In this document: positions 18,255-26,923 of the stretch, piece after piece
Numbering within the stretch: the stretch's first letter is position 1
How the letters are laid out: each line of letters opens with the position of its first letter
DNA from: DASYTH01 sp045806965
GTDB taxonomy: Bacteria > Actinomycetota > Actinomycetes > Mycobacteriales > Pseudonocardiaceae
DNA length: 64,000 nucleotides
Reading direction: 5' to 3'
NCBI GenBank assembly: GCA_045806965.1
Contig: JBJMIG010000018.1
Coordinates: 1-64,000, forward strand
Translations under genes and position numbers: made by a program
Notes under the pieces: model-generated
The model's database searches: none
What the model was told of the DNA's origin: nothing
What the model saw: only the letters and a program-made list of their open reading frames with translations

Positions 18255-19745
18255 GTGGCGCTGCCGATGCTTGATCTCGTGACGCACGACGACGCGTCAC
18301 ACCGGTCGCCGGCCATCAACATCGCCGGCGCTCGCATCCTCACCTATGCTGACCTGGCCGAACTCGTCGGCAGCTTCGAGCGGTCGCTGCGCATCGACGG
18401 CAAGGCGCTGGTGCTGTGCGCCGGAGATCGTGATCTTCCAACCCTGCTTGCCTATCTCGCCGCATTGCGGTTGGGCCATACGGTCGCGTTCCTTCCGGCC
18501 ACCGCGGAGATCCTCGCGGCCTATCAACCGGAGTTCGTCGTCCCGGCGCCTGGCCCGAAATTTTCGGAATCCGGCTACGACATCACCGGGGACGGCGAAA
18601 TTCCGGTTTTTCGGCGCCGCGCGAGGGAGCCGGCGCACGACATCAACCCGCACACGGGGTTGCTGCTGGCCACGTCGGGTTCCACCGGCAACCCGAAAGC
18701 CGTGCGGCTGACGTATTCCGGTCTGGCCGAGAACACCGCCGCGATCATCCGCGCCCTCGGTGTCACCCCGGTCGAACGCGCCGCGACCACCCTACCGATC
18801 ACGCACGCCTACGGGCTGTCCGTGCTGAACACCCATCTGCTGGCGGGCGCCAGCATCATGCTCAGCGACCGGTCGCCGGTGTCGCTCGCGATGTGGGACC
18901 AGATGATCCGGGGCGGCGCCACGTCGCTCGCCGCGGTGCCGACGACCTACGCCGCGTTCAACCGCGCACACCTGGACCTGTTGGCCCGCACCGAGATCCG
19001 CACCATGACCCAGTCGGGCGCACGGCTGGGCGACGAACTTACCATGCGGCTGGTTCGAATGTTGGAACCGCGGCGCGGCCGGTTCTTCGTGATGTACGGC
19101 CAAACCGAGGCGACCGCCCGAATGACCTGCCTCGACCCGGCCGACCTGCCGCAGTGGCTCGGCTCGGTCGGGGTCGCGGTGCCGGGCGCGACCATCACGA
19201 TCGGGCCGGCGCCGGAACATGACCGGGCCCGCCCCGGCGAGGGTGCCGTGCTCTACCGCGGCCCCGGCATCATGCTGGGCTACGCCACCGGCCGGGCAGA
19301 CCTCGGTCGCGGCGCCGAGGTGGATGTTTTGGACACCGGGGATCTCGGCTACCTGCGCGACGGATACCTGTACCTGACCGGACGCACCAAGCGCATCGCC
19401 AAGGTTCTCGGTCTGCGCACGAGCCTCGACGACCTGGAGCGAATGGTGGAGCGGCCAGGCCAGCCCGCCGCGGTGATCTGCGGCGACGACGACGTCGTGT
19501 ACCTGGTCGGCGCGGGAGATCCGGCCGTGCACGAGGAGCAGCGCCGGCAACTGGCTTCCTCGCTCGGCCTGCCGAGCCGGCACGTGGTCTTCCGGGCCGT
19601 TGACCGCCTCCCCCAGACACCGGGCGGAAAGGTCGACTACCGGGCTTTGACGGCGGTGACGGAAACGCGCGGGAGGTCGGACGGTGGAGCTGACGAACTG
19701 GCAACAGCTATCCGACCGGGGACCCGATCTGGTTCTGTGCCTTGA
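18255..19745 (+). CDS. AMP-forming ligase / stand-alone adenylation enzyme
   Basis: A protein of about 496 residues from the ANL superfamily. The P-loop is intact (LATSGSTGNPKAVRLTY, about 139-153), as are the A5 motif MYGQTEATAR, the A7 DTGDLGY region and the A10 Lys in TPGGKVDY. It should activate an acid or amino acid for a carrier in trans. Several in-frame GTG/ATG codons lie within 20 bases and none has a good ribosome-binding site, so the start is uncertain by about six codons. The 3' end overlaps the next gene by 62 bases. First gene of a six-gene rightward block. Confidence 0.85.
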   Translation: MALPMLDLVTHDDASHRSPAINIAGARILTYADLAELVGSFERSLRIDGKALVLCAGDRDLPTLLAYLAALRLGHTVAFLPATAEILAAYQPEFVVPAPGPKFSESGYDITGDGEIPVFRRRAREPAHDINPHTGLLLATSGSTGNPKAVRLTYSGLAENTAAIIRALGVTPVERAATTLPITHAYGLSVLNTHLLAGASIMLSDRSPVSLAMWDQMIRGGATSLAAVPTTYAAFNRAHLDLLARTEIRTMTQSGARLGDELTMRLVRMLEPRRGRFFVMYGQTEATARMTCLDPADLPQWLGSVGVAVPGATITIGPAPEHDRARPGEGAVLYRGPGIMLGYATGRADLGRGAEVDVLDTGDLGYLRDGYLYLTGRTKRIAKVLGLRTSLDDLERMVERPGQPAAVICGDDDVVYLVGAGDPAVHEEQRRQLASSLGLPSRHVVFRAVDRLPQTPGGKVDYRALTAVTETRGRSDGGADELATAIRPGTRSGSVP

Positions 19746-20469
19746 CTTCCCCGGTGGACGCGCCGCGGCCGGCTTCGCTGAGCTTGCGGCCGGTGTGCCG
19801 ATCGACGCCTGCTTCCTCCACATTGGACAGACGGGCTCCGGTAGGGTTGAGCCACTCGGCGTACACGCCGGCCGCTGGGTGGCGCAGGCGCTGGCGACCG
19901 GGCGGCCGGTGCGCGCGGTGTTCGGGTATTGCGCCGGAACGACGCTGGCCACCGCCGTCGCGGACGCGGTCGCTGCGGCGGGTCCTGCGCCCGTGGTCGT
20001 GCTCTTCGACGCCGTGACGACGACCGCCGGTTCGCTGGGCGCGCAGTTCACCACCGCGCTCGAGTCCTCCGCCGAGCATCTGACCGCCGACGAGTTGGAC
20101 GGCGCCCGCCGGCTGGCGGAGAACCTGGCCGAGGCGCACCCGGACGACCTGCCGAGGATCGCCGCCGAGCTGACCGAACGCTACGACCGGCTGATGGTCG
20201 CGGTCGCCGAACGGTTGTCCCTCAACGAGTTCTTTCGGAAAGAACTCACCAGGGGCTTCACCGGGTATCTGGACTATCTGCTGCTGGCCAGTCAGGGCGG
20301 GTTCGACACCAGCGCCGCAACCCCGGTCTTCTTGTCCTCGCAGGACCATGAGCTACCGGTGGACGGCGTTCGAAACATTTCCCGCGAGGTCGGGCACGCC
20401 GACCTGCTGCGGGACGCCCAGGTGCACAAGATCGTCGCTGACCTGCTGAGAGGAGAGCAGCCGTGGTGA
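19684..20469 (+). CDS. thioesterase-like hydrolase with Cys nucleophile
   Basis: A 261-residue alpha/beta-hydrolase of the TE family. The elbow reads FGYCAGT, so the nucleophile is Cys83 rather than Ser. SSQDHELPVD and GHADLL supply plausible Asp and His. Some NRPS thioesterases do use Cys, so it may be active. The GTG start lies within the end of the ligase gene, and its own end overlaps the carrier gene by 7 bases, a sign of tight coupling. Likely role: release, transfer or proofreading of a carrier-bound intermediate. Confidence 0.7.
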   Translation: MELTNWQQLSDRGPDLVLCLDFPGGRAAAGFAELAAGVPIDACFLHIGQTGSGRVEPLGVHAGRWVAQALATGRPVRAVFGYCAGTTLATAVADAVAAAGPAPVVVLFDAVTTTAGSLGAQFTTALESSAEHLTADELDGARRLAENLAEAHPDDLPRIAAELTERYDRLMVAVAERLSLNEFFRKELTRGFTGYLDYLLLASQGGFDTSAATPVFLSSQDHELPVDGVRNISREVGHADLLRDAQVHKIVADLLRGEQPW

Positions 20470-20966
20470 GCCTGTCCGAGATTTCCCAGCTGTTGTCGGC
20501 ATATTCCGGCGTTGGCCGGGCCGAGGCCGTCATCGTGCCCCACAACGGACGGGACGTCACCATCGCGGTCGTCGAGCCGACCGAGTACCTGAGCGGGCCG
20601 ATCCTGCGCAACCACGTACGGCAGCGACTGGGCGAGGCGTTGGCCGGTGTGCTGATCGTGGAGCGCATGCCCATGGTGAACGGCTCGGTCGATGCCGCGT
20701 ACCTTGCGTCCGCCGTCGCCGACGGCCGGTGCATCCTCTTCGAGGATCCGCGGGATGAGGTCGAACGCCGGGTGGCGCGGATCTGGTCGGCACAGATGGA
20801 CGTGCAGTCCATCGGCGCGAACGACGACTTCCTCGAGCTCGGCGGCGACTCATTGGCCGCACTCGGGATCATCGCCGCCATCGAGACCGAGTTCGACCGA
20901 TCGCTGGACGTGTACGAGTTCATGAGCGCATCGAGCGTCCGGCGGCTGGCCGACATCCTGCGATGA
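20463..20966 (+). CDS. carrier protein with leftover A-domain C-terminal subdomain
   Basis: A 167-residue protein in two parts. Residues about 5-85 look like the small C-terminal subdomain of an adenylation domain: LRNHVRQRLG, then VERMPMVNGSVDAAYL, where the catalytic A10 Lys (NGKxD) is Ser. Residues about 95-167 are a peptidyl carrier domain with DDFLELGGDSLAALG and Ser130. The core of the A domain is gone, so I read it as a carrier that lost its own activation domain and is loaded by a neighbouring ligase. It overlaps both neighbours by a few bases. Confidence 0.75.
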   Translation: MVSLSEISQLLSAYSGVGRAEAVIVPHNGRDVTIAVVEPTEYLSGPILRNHVRQRLGEALAGVLIVERMPMVNGSVDAAYLASAVADGRCILFEDPRDEVERRVARIWSAQMDVQSIGANDDFLELGGDSLAALGIIAAIETEFDRSLDVYEFMSASSVRRLADILR

Positions 20967-22399
20967 GCATCCCCATCGGACAGCGGATCGCGGACACCGC
21001 TCGTGCCGCGCCCGATCAGCCTGCCCTGGTCGGTTTCGACACCGACCTGGCCGAGCGGGCGCTGTCCTGGCGGGAGCTCGCCGGTCTGGTCGCGGACGCG
21101 GCCGGCCCGCTGCGGGCGCTGCCCAGGTCGGCCTGCGTCGTGGTGGACGCCGCCAACACCGTGCCCGCGGCCACCGGCATCGCGGCGGTGCTCGCCGCCG
21201 AGCTCCCGGTCTTCCCGCTGAACCCGACCATCCCGCCGGCCGAGCGACAGGCCCTGCTTCGCCTGCTGGGCCGGCGGTTCCGGGAGATCGCACGGCTGGA
21301 CGAGGACAACCGGCCGCACCCGGTGGACCTGCCGGCCCGGTCCACCCGGGATGATGATCACCCGGTGGCCTACCTGCTCGCCACCGGCGGCAGCACCGGC
21401 ATCCCGAAGATCTCCGTGCGGCCCGGACCGCTTCGCTACGATCCCGCCAGGACACCGTCCCTGGTGATCAGACAGGCCGGGTGGCGAACCGGGCAGCGGC
21501 AGCTCATCGTTGGGCCGCTCTACCACGCCGCGCCGTTCACCTCGCTGGTCGACGCCCTGCTGGACCGCAACACCGTCGTCCTGCAACCGTTCTTCGCTCC
21601 AGAGTGGACGATCGAGCTGATCGAGCGGTACGCCGTCGAATGGCTGCAGCTGACCCCGGCGCACATGCGGGAGATCCTGCTCGTCGCCGACCCCGATCCG
21701 GCTCGGGTCCGCACCGTGCGGGCCCTCCTGCACACCGCCGCCGCCTGCGACGCGGACACCAAACGCGGCTGGATAGACCTGCTTGGCGCGCGCAGAGTCT
21801 TCGAACTGTACGGCGCCACCGAAGGAATCGGCGTCACCCTGGTGCGGGGTGACGAGTGGCTGACCCGTCCGGGCACCGTCGGCCGCGGCGTCCTCACCCA
21901 GATCCGCATCCTCGACGAGGACCGCCGGCCCACCCCGCCCGGCACGACGGGCACCGTGTTCATGCGGACGCCGCAACACCTCGCCCGGCCGGGGTACGTT
22001 GGCGACCCGGTGATACAGACCACGGCGGACGGGTTCGCCACGGTCGGCGACCGGGGCCGGCTCGACCACGACGGCTACCTGTACCTGGCGCCCCGCGACC
22101 ACGACGTCATCAACGTCGGCGGGGAGAAGGTCGACCCGAGCGAGGTGGAGGCAGCCCTGCTCGACCATCCCGACGTGATCGACGCCGTCGCCCTCGGCGT
22201 TCCGCACGGCACCCTCGGATCGGTGGTTGGCGTGCACGTCGTCCTCCGCCCCTCGGCCACGGTTCGCAAGGTGGAACTGGCCCGGCACTGCGGAAACAGG
22301 CTGGCCGGCTACAAGATCCCCAAGCAGATCACGTTCGTCGAACAGGTCCCCCGGTCGGCGTCTGGAAAGCTTCAACGCTGGCGACTCGAACCAAGCTGA
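20963..22399 (+). CDS. AMP-forming acyl ligase
   Basis: A 478-residue ANL-family ligase. The P-loop is LLATGGSTGIPKISVR (about 138-153), A5 is ELYGATEGIG, and the C-terminal VGGEKVDPSEVE and SASGKLQRW regions keep the A8 hinge and catalytic Lys. The absence of the usual amino-acid-binding A4 pattern and the acyl-CoA-synthetase style (GTVGRG, PRDHDVINVGGEKV) favour a carboxylic acid over an alpha-amino acid substrate, by inference. The ATG overlaps the stop of the carrier gene by 4 bases. Confidence 0.85.
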   Translation: MSIPIGQRIADTARAAPDQPALVGFDTDLAERALSWRELAGLVADAAGPLRALPRSACVVVDAANTVPAATGIAAVLAAELPVFPLNPTIPPAERQALLRLLGRRFREIARLDEDNRPHPVDLPARSTRDDDHPVAYLLATGGSTGIPKISVRPGPLRYDPARTPSLVIRQAGWRTGQRQLIVGPLYHAAPFTSLVDALLDRNTVVLQPFFAPEWTIELIERYAVEWLQLTPAHMREILLVADPDPARVRTVRALLHTAAACDADTKRGWIDLLGARRVFELYGATEGIGVTLVRGDEWLTRPGTVGRGVLTQIRILDEDRRPTPPGTTGTVFMRTPQHLARPGYVGDPVIQTTADGFATVGDRGRLDHDGYLYLAPRDHDVINVGGEKVDPSEVEAALLDHPDVIDAVALGVPHGTLGSVVGVHVVLRPSATVRKVELARHCGNRLAGYKIPKQITFVEQVPRSASGKLQRWRLEPS

Positions 22400-22418
22400 C
22401 AAGGTGGTGAGCCCCGCG

Positions 22419-23273
22419 ATGCAACCGGTCGACACCGGCTACGCCCGGCCAAGGGACCCGGTGGAACTGTGGCTTGCCCGGCAGTGGCAGCAGGTTCTCG
22501 GGTTCGGCGTCGGGATCACCGAGAACTTCTTCGGAATAGGCGGAAACTCCCTGGACGCGGCGCGGATCATCAACGCCGTCCTGGAGGAGTTCGGCGTCCA
22601 ACTGCCGTTGAACGTGATGACGGAAAGCCCGACCGTGGAAGGCCTCGCCGCCCGCTTGCGCGACCACAACGAGCGGCTGTCCGGTCCCCTGGTCGAGATC
22701 CAGCACGGCGATGGGACTCCGCTGTTCCTCATCCACCCGGACGACGGGCAGATCGGCTCCTTCTGCCACCTCGTGCAGGCTCTCGGCGAGGAGCTCCCCG
22801 TGTTCGGGCTGCAGGCGGCGGGCCTCTACACCGACACCGAACCCGCCCGCACCGTGCCGGCCATGGCCGGCACCTACCTCGACGCGATCCGCGCGGTTCA
22901 ACCGACCGGCCCTTACCTGCTCGGCGGATGTGGGATCGGTGCGGCGATCGCCTACGAGTTGTCCACCCGGCTGGATCCCGCCGAGGTGCGGCTGCTCGCC
23001 GCCATCGACCCTGACCTGGTGCAGCCGCAACGGACCGAGCCAGAGATCCCGCAGCTACCGGGCGAGAAGCCGGAGTTCGCCGAGCGAGCGCTGCGCGTGT
23101 GGAAGGCCAACCGGAAGGCCGTAGTCGGCTGGGAGCCCCGGCAGTACTCAGGCACCCTGGACGTCTTCGTCAGCCGGCAGCCGGCCGTGGACTGGCCGGC
23201 GACCGAAGTCCGGGTGCACGAGTGCGCCGACGGCCGGCGGCTGGCGCACCTGCTGCGCGAACGGATCGGTTGA
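22419..23273 (+). CDS. carrier-thioesterase didomain protein
   Basis: A 284-residue protein. Residues about 10-85 form a carrier domain with ENFFGIGGNSLDAARI (Ser44). Residues about 90-284 form a TE-type alpha/beta hydrolase (HPDDGQIGSFCHL, then LLGGCGIGAAIAYE) with Cys171 as nucleophile. The C-terminal His loop (usually GDHxxM) reads HECADGRRL and is atypical. The TE part is about 195 residues, on the short side. AAGGTGGTGAG precedes the chosen ATG. This is the natural candidate for the terminal unit that offloads the product, but the odd triad means it could instead be a transfer or vestigial domain. Confidence 0.8.
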   Translation: MQPVDTGYARPRDPVELWLARQWQQVLGFGVGITENFFGIGGNSLDAARIINAVLEEFGVQLPLNVMTESPTVEGLAARLRDHNERLSGPLVEIQHGDGTPLFLIHPDDGQIGSFCHLVQALGEELPVFGLQAAGLYTDTEPARTVPAMAGTYLDAIRAVQPTGPYLLGGCGIGAAIAYELSTRLDPAEVRLLAAIDPDLVQPQRTEPEIPQLPGEKPEFAERALRVWKANRKAVVGWEPRQYSGTLDVFVSRQPAVDWPATEVRVHECADGRRLAHLLRERIG

Positions 23274-23369
23274 CCATGAGCGAAGCCGCGGACCGAACCG
23301 TCGAACACTGTCCTGGCGCCGGGGGACGAGACGGCGGGGTTGCCGGCACCGAGCTTGCGAGGTGGTGGC

Positions 23370-25127
23370 ATGAGCACTGAGACAAGCGCGCGGCGCCGGC
23401 GGGTCCAGCTGACCCCGCTGCCCCCACTCCCGGTCGCCTTCACCGGGCTGCGGGACGCCGAAGGCCCACTCACCCTCGGCCAGCTCAACATCGTGATGTG
23501 GCTGAACCGCACGCCCGAACATTTCTACAACGTCCTCTGCGTGGAACTGGAGGTGCCCGGCGGGGTGTCGGTCGGTGACGTGGCCGAAACCGTCGCCGTG
23601 CTGCTCGCCCGGCACGAGGGCCTGCGCACCCACTACACCGGCGGGACACATCCCCGGCAGACGGTCATCGCGGCCGGCGAGCTGATGGTCGACGTCCACT
23701 CGCTCGGCGACGGCGAGTGGGATCCTCGAGACCGCCCCGCGGTGGCCGAGGCGCTCACCAGGTGGCTGCGCGACCAGCGACTGGCCGGCGGGGCGGGGCT
23801 CCCGGTGCGGGTGGCGGTGGCCGTGGGCGGCGCCGACGGCCGGGTCGTCGCCTGCGCCGCGGGTTTCTCGCACGTGGCCGTCGATCACGGCGCGCTCGAG
23901 ATCATCCGGCGCGAGTTCGCCGGGCTGGTCCGCGACCCATCCGCGCGCCAGGTCGGACATCCGCGGCACCAACCGCTGGACCAGGCGGAGCTGGAAGCCA
24001 CGCCAGCCGAGCGGCGCCAGGCTGAGCAGGCCCTGCGCTACATGGAGGAACAGGCGTGGCGGATCCCCCGATGCCTCTTCGCCTTGCCGGGAGCACAGGC
24101 CACCGGCGAGTCGCTCGCGGTGGAGCTGTCGTCCGTGGCGGCGGCGATGGCAGTGCGGCGGGTGGCGGCGCGCACCCGGTCCAGCCGGTCCAGCATCGTC
24201 CTCGCCGCGATCTGCGCGGTGCTCGCGCACCGCACCGGCTACCGCGAGCTGACCGTGCCGCTCCTGTCGAACAACCGCTTCGAGCGCCATCTGGCCGACT
24301 TCGTCGGATCCCTTGCCCAGGGCGCCATCGCCACCATCGAGGTCGGCACGGCGAGCTTCGACGCGCTGGTCAAACACACCTGGATCACGGTCATGCAGGC
24401 GAGCCGGCATGCCAGGTACGACGCGACCAGGCGGGCCGCACTGGATGAGCGGATCGAGCACGAACGGGGTCTCCGCTTCATGTACGACCCGCTGTTCAAC
24501 AGTCTGGTGCCCGAGTCCTGGTCCGGACTCACCGCGGGCGTCGGGTACGGCGCGGAGCAGGTGAGCGCCGCGCTCGCGCAGACGGAGCTGACCTGGCGAC
24601 CGGTGCCGACCAATGGAACGCCAATGCGGTTCGGCCTCACCCAGATCGACGGCCGGGTCCGGCTCGACCTGTGGAGCGCCGACACCGGCCACGTGCCCAA
24701 CGCCGAGATGGAGTCCCTGCTGCTGGCCGTCGAACGGCTGCTCGTCGCAGCCGCCGACGGCGACCTCGACACCGAGCGAATCACCGGGGCCATTGGGCTC
24801 GACCCGATCCTCCGGGGTCCGGAGTGGACATTGGTCGACTACTGCTGGGTCGACCTCGCGGCGGCACAACGGGTCCTTGACGAGGCGCTCGCCCCGGCGG
24901 TAGCCCGGATCTTCGCATCGGTGCACGGCAGGCCGCTGGTCGCCTATCTCACCGCGACCGGGTCGGTGCGCACCCCCGAACAGGCCCATGCCCGCTGCAT
25001 GGCCGCCCTCTCCGATCACCCCACCGCCCTCACCCCGCGCCACTACGTCGTCTGCGCGTCCGCCCCACCCGATCCGGCGAACCCCGCCGCCTGGGGCACG
25101 ATCATCGCCGACGGCACCGGACGATAA
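23370..25127 (+). CDS. free-standing condensation protein with C-terminal extension
   Basis: A 585-residue protein. Residues about 30-490 form a condensation domain whose motif is SHVAVDH at 167-173: the catalytic His168 and Asp172 are kept, the first His is Ser and the last Gly is His. The final 90 residues (WTLVDYCWVDLAAAQRVLDEAL onward, with LVAYLTATGSVRTPEQAH) are not part of a standard C domain. I recognise this tail from other stand-alone actinobacterial condensation-like proteins of unknown role. GAGGTGG precedes the ATG. It ends the rightward block and is followed by palindromic repeats. Confidence 0.8.
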   Translation: MSTETSARRRRVQLTPLPPLPVAFTGLRDAEGPLTLGQLNIVMWLNRTPEHFYNVLCVELEVPGGVSVGDVAETVAVLLARHEGLRTHYTGGTHPRQTVIAAGELMVDVHSLGDGEWDPRDRPAVAEALTRWLRDQRLAGGAGLPVRVAVAVGGADGRVVACAAGFSHVAVDHGALEIIRREFAGLVRDPSARQVGHPRHQPLDQAELEATPAERRQAEQALRYMEEQAWRIPRCLFALPGAQATGESLAVELSSVAAAMAVRRVAARTRSSRSSIVLAAICAVLAHRTGYRELTVPLLSNNRFERHLADFVGSLAQGAIATIEVGTASFDALVKHTWITVMQASRHARYDATRRAALDERIEHERGLRFMYDPLFNSLVPESWSGLTAGVGYGAEQVSAALAQTELTWRPVPTNGTPMRFGLTQIDGRVRLDLWSADTGHVPNAEMESLLLAVERLLVAAADGDLDTERITGAIGLDPILRGPEWTLVDYCWVDLAAAQRVLDEALAPAVARIFASVHGRPLVAYLTATGSVRTPEQAHARCMAALSDHPTALTPRHYVVCASAPPDPANPAAWGTIIADGTGR

Positions 25128-25177
25128 CTGAAGCGATCAAGTCAGGCGGCTCCGGTTGCGCGGTCCGTTGGGGTTCA

Positions 25178-25296
25178 GCGGAAGGTGACCTACGCTCTAC
25201 GGCCGACGGGGCTGCGAACCCGCGTGAGCAGCGCCGAACGCGGAGGTACAGCGGAATGTCACCTTCCGCGTCTGGACGCGGAAGGTCACCTTTCGC
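25178..25296. repeat. three copies of a palindromic 18-19-bp repeat
   Basis: Copies at 25178-25195, 25251-25269 and 25278-25296 match the self-complementary consensus GCGGAAGGTNACCTTCCGC with one to three changes each. The second and third also pair with each other: a 12-base arm at 25261-25272, two bases, then its exact complement at 25275-25286. This pair lies between the convergent ends of the condensation gene and the lipoprotein gene and could work as a bidirectional terminator. Confidence 0.75.
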
Positions 25297-25393
25297 GGTA
25301 TCGGCCTGACGGGCGGCGGCTCCCGGCCGGCCTGGTCGGCCGGCACGATGGCCGAGACCCGGCGATCGCTCGCCGGGTCTCGGAGTGCCTGGG

Positions 25394-26578
25394 TCAGACC
25401 TTGGCGGTCAGCGTCAGAATGGCGAGGCACATCTCGTCGCTGGTGCCGTCGCCCCACACCACGTAGCGGGGCTTGAGTTGTTTGAGCTGCGGGATCTTGG
25501 AGCGCAGGCTGGCGTCGTGGGTGCAGGTGACCCGGATCTTGTCGCCCGCGTTGAGCTCGACCGGTTGCCGCAGCACCTGTTCGGACTGGTCGTCGAAGTT
25601 GTACACCGGCTGGTCAAGGAGCATGCGCGCGTTCGGCGTGCCCGGGTTGAGCTCGACCGAGATCGAGCGGCCCAGCAGGTGCATGTGCGGCATGATCGCG
25701 TACAGCCGGGCAGGCTGGGGGACCTTGTGATCACAGTGCTGGGTGTCCCCAGGGACCGGCGGCTTGCCCTGGTTGCAGAGCTTGTTGAGCCCGTCGACCT
25801 CCTCGCGCGACCCGGCTCCGGTGCGCTTGACCAGGTCCGCGATCGCCGCATCGCGGTCGCAGAGCGGGCCGGACTCCTGCTGCGTGCAGGGCAGTTCAAT
25901 CGCACCCGGCAGCAGGTTGCCCACCAGCGGCGTCGCGTCCGCCGTCCCGGACAGCAGGCGCAGGCGGATCGAGGACTGGTCGCTCGGGCCCGGTTTCCCG
26001 TTGGTGGACAACAGGTTGTAGTGCACCTGGAGCACGATCTGGCTACCCGGCTCGAGTCGGTAGCCGGTGCGCTCGCCGATCAGCGTCTCGCCACGGCCCG
26101 GGGCCCAGGCGCCGACGTATGTCGACTGTTTGCCGTCGGCTCGGGAGCCCTGGTCGTCGTCGAGCCCACTGCCGCCGAAGCACTGCCAGCCGTCACCATC
26201 GGTCTTGGCGTCCACGTTCCTCGCGTGGTCCACCGCGGATGCCGGGACGCTGTAGAAGATGCCATGGTGCACGATTTCGCTGTTCTGCGGCAGGAACTGG
26301 CTGCCGGTCAGGTAAGCGGGCTCGGTGAGCTTCGGGTCGATCAGGAAACATCGGTACTCGTCCGTGCCACCCTCGGGTGGTGCGGGCTGGTACGCCCGTT
26401 GGAGGCCCACCTCCTGAAACCGCTCCCCGTCGCGCAGCGGCGCCGTCGGCGGCGGTGTCACGCCGTGGGCGTGGCTGCTGCTCGGCTGACTCCCGTTCGC
26501 GGCCTGCGGAGCCGCGGACCCACAGGCCACCGCGGCGAGCAGTACCGGCACGGCAACGACGAACTTCTTGATCCCCAT
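25394..26578 (-). CDS. lipoprotein, copper type II monooxygenase-like
   Basis: A protein of about 394 residues. The signal peptide ends in the lipobox LLAAVACG, with lipidated Cys19. The mature protein resembles the PHM/DBH-type copper monooxygenase core. EIVHHGIFYS (H104, H105) matches the first copper-domain region, PHMHLLGRS gives the His-x-His pair, and TSDEMCLAIL gives the Met of the second copper site. Eukaryotic relatives hydroxylate peptidylglycine or dopamine. The bacterial function is not established and the substrate is unknown. The ATG is chosen for GAGGGGATGGA and the signal peptide. It converges with the biosynthetic cluster and is probably unrelated to it. Confidence 0.65.
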   Translation of the reverse strand: MGIKKFVVAVPVLLAAVACGSAAPQAANGSQPSSSHAHGVTPPPTAPLRDGERFQEVGLQRAYQPAPPEGGTDEYRCFLIDPKLTEPAYLTGSQFLPQNSEIVHHGIFYSVPASAVDHARNVDAKTDGDGWQCFGGSGLDDDQGSRADGKQSTYVGAWAPGRGETLIGERTGYRLEPGSQIVLQVHYNLLSTNGKPGPSDQSSIRLRLLSGTADATPLVGNLLPGAIELPCTQQESGPLCDRDAAIADLVKRTGAGSREEVDGLNKLCNQGKPPVPGDTQHCDHKVPQPARLYAIMPHMHLLGRSISVELNPGTPNARMLLDQPVYNFDDQSEQVLRQPVELNAGDKIRVTCTHDASLRSKIPQLKQLKPRYVVWGDGTSDEMCLAILTLTAKV

Positions 26579-26923
26579 TCCATCCCCTCGATCCACCCCT
26601 ACGAAACCTGGCACGATGCCGGGACCCTGTCACTCACCGGCACCGATTCGTCACGTTTTCCAAGCTACACGGTTGGGCAACGCTGAGAATCCGGGAAAAT
26701 CCCTGATGCCCGTTTCGGGATTAGGCTGTGGCAAGAGAGTTCTCAGATTGTCTACAGTGGATAGTGCGGTTTGGCTCGTCGTTGGTGCCGCCGCTGTTGA
26801 GCGTCGCGGCGAGTCCCAGGTTCGGGATGTGCCTGGCATTCGTGGTGACCGGGCCGGGGCGGACGCCGTCCGAGGTCGACGTGCTCGGTTGGTGTTCGCG
26901 GAGCACCGGTAGCGTTCGGCGGC
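26579..26923. other. divergent intergenic region, no gene seen
   Basis: 345 bases between two genes transcribed away from each other, so promoters for both belong here. The middle (about 26690-26760) is AT-richer than its flanks and contains TTGTCTACAGTGGATAGT, but I could not assign a promoter with confidence. Confidence 0.5.

Noticed and set aside
5494..25127. Assignment of the cluster to congocidine-like pyrrolamides or uridyl-peptide antibiotics
   Set aside because: Both use dissociated NRPS proteins, but none of their precursor genes (pyrrole, amidine, uridine or diaminobutyrate enzymes) is present, and the ketosynthase sets do not fit.
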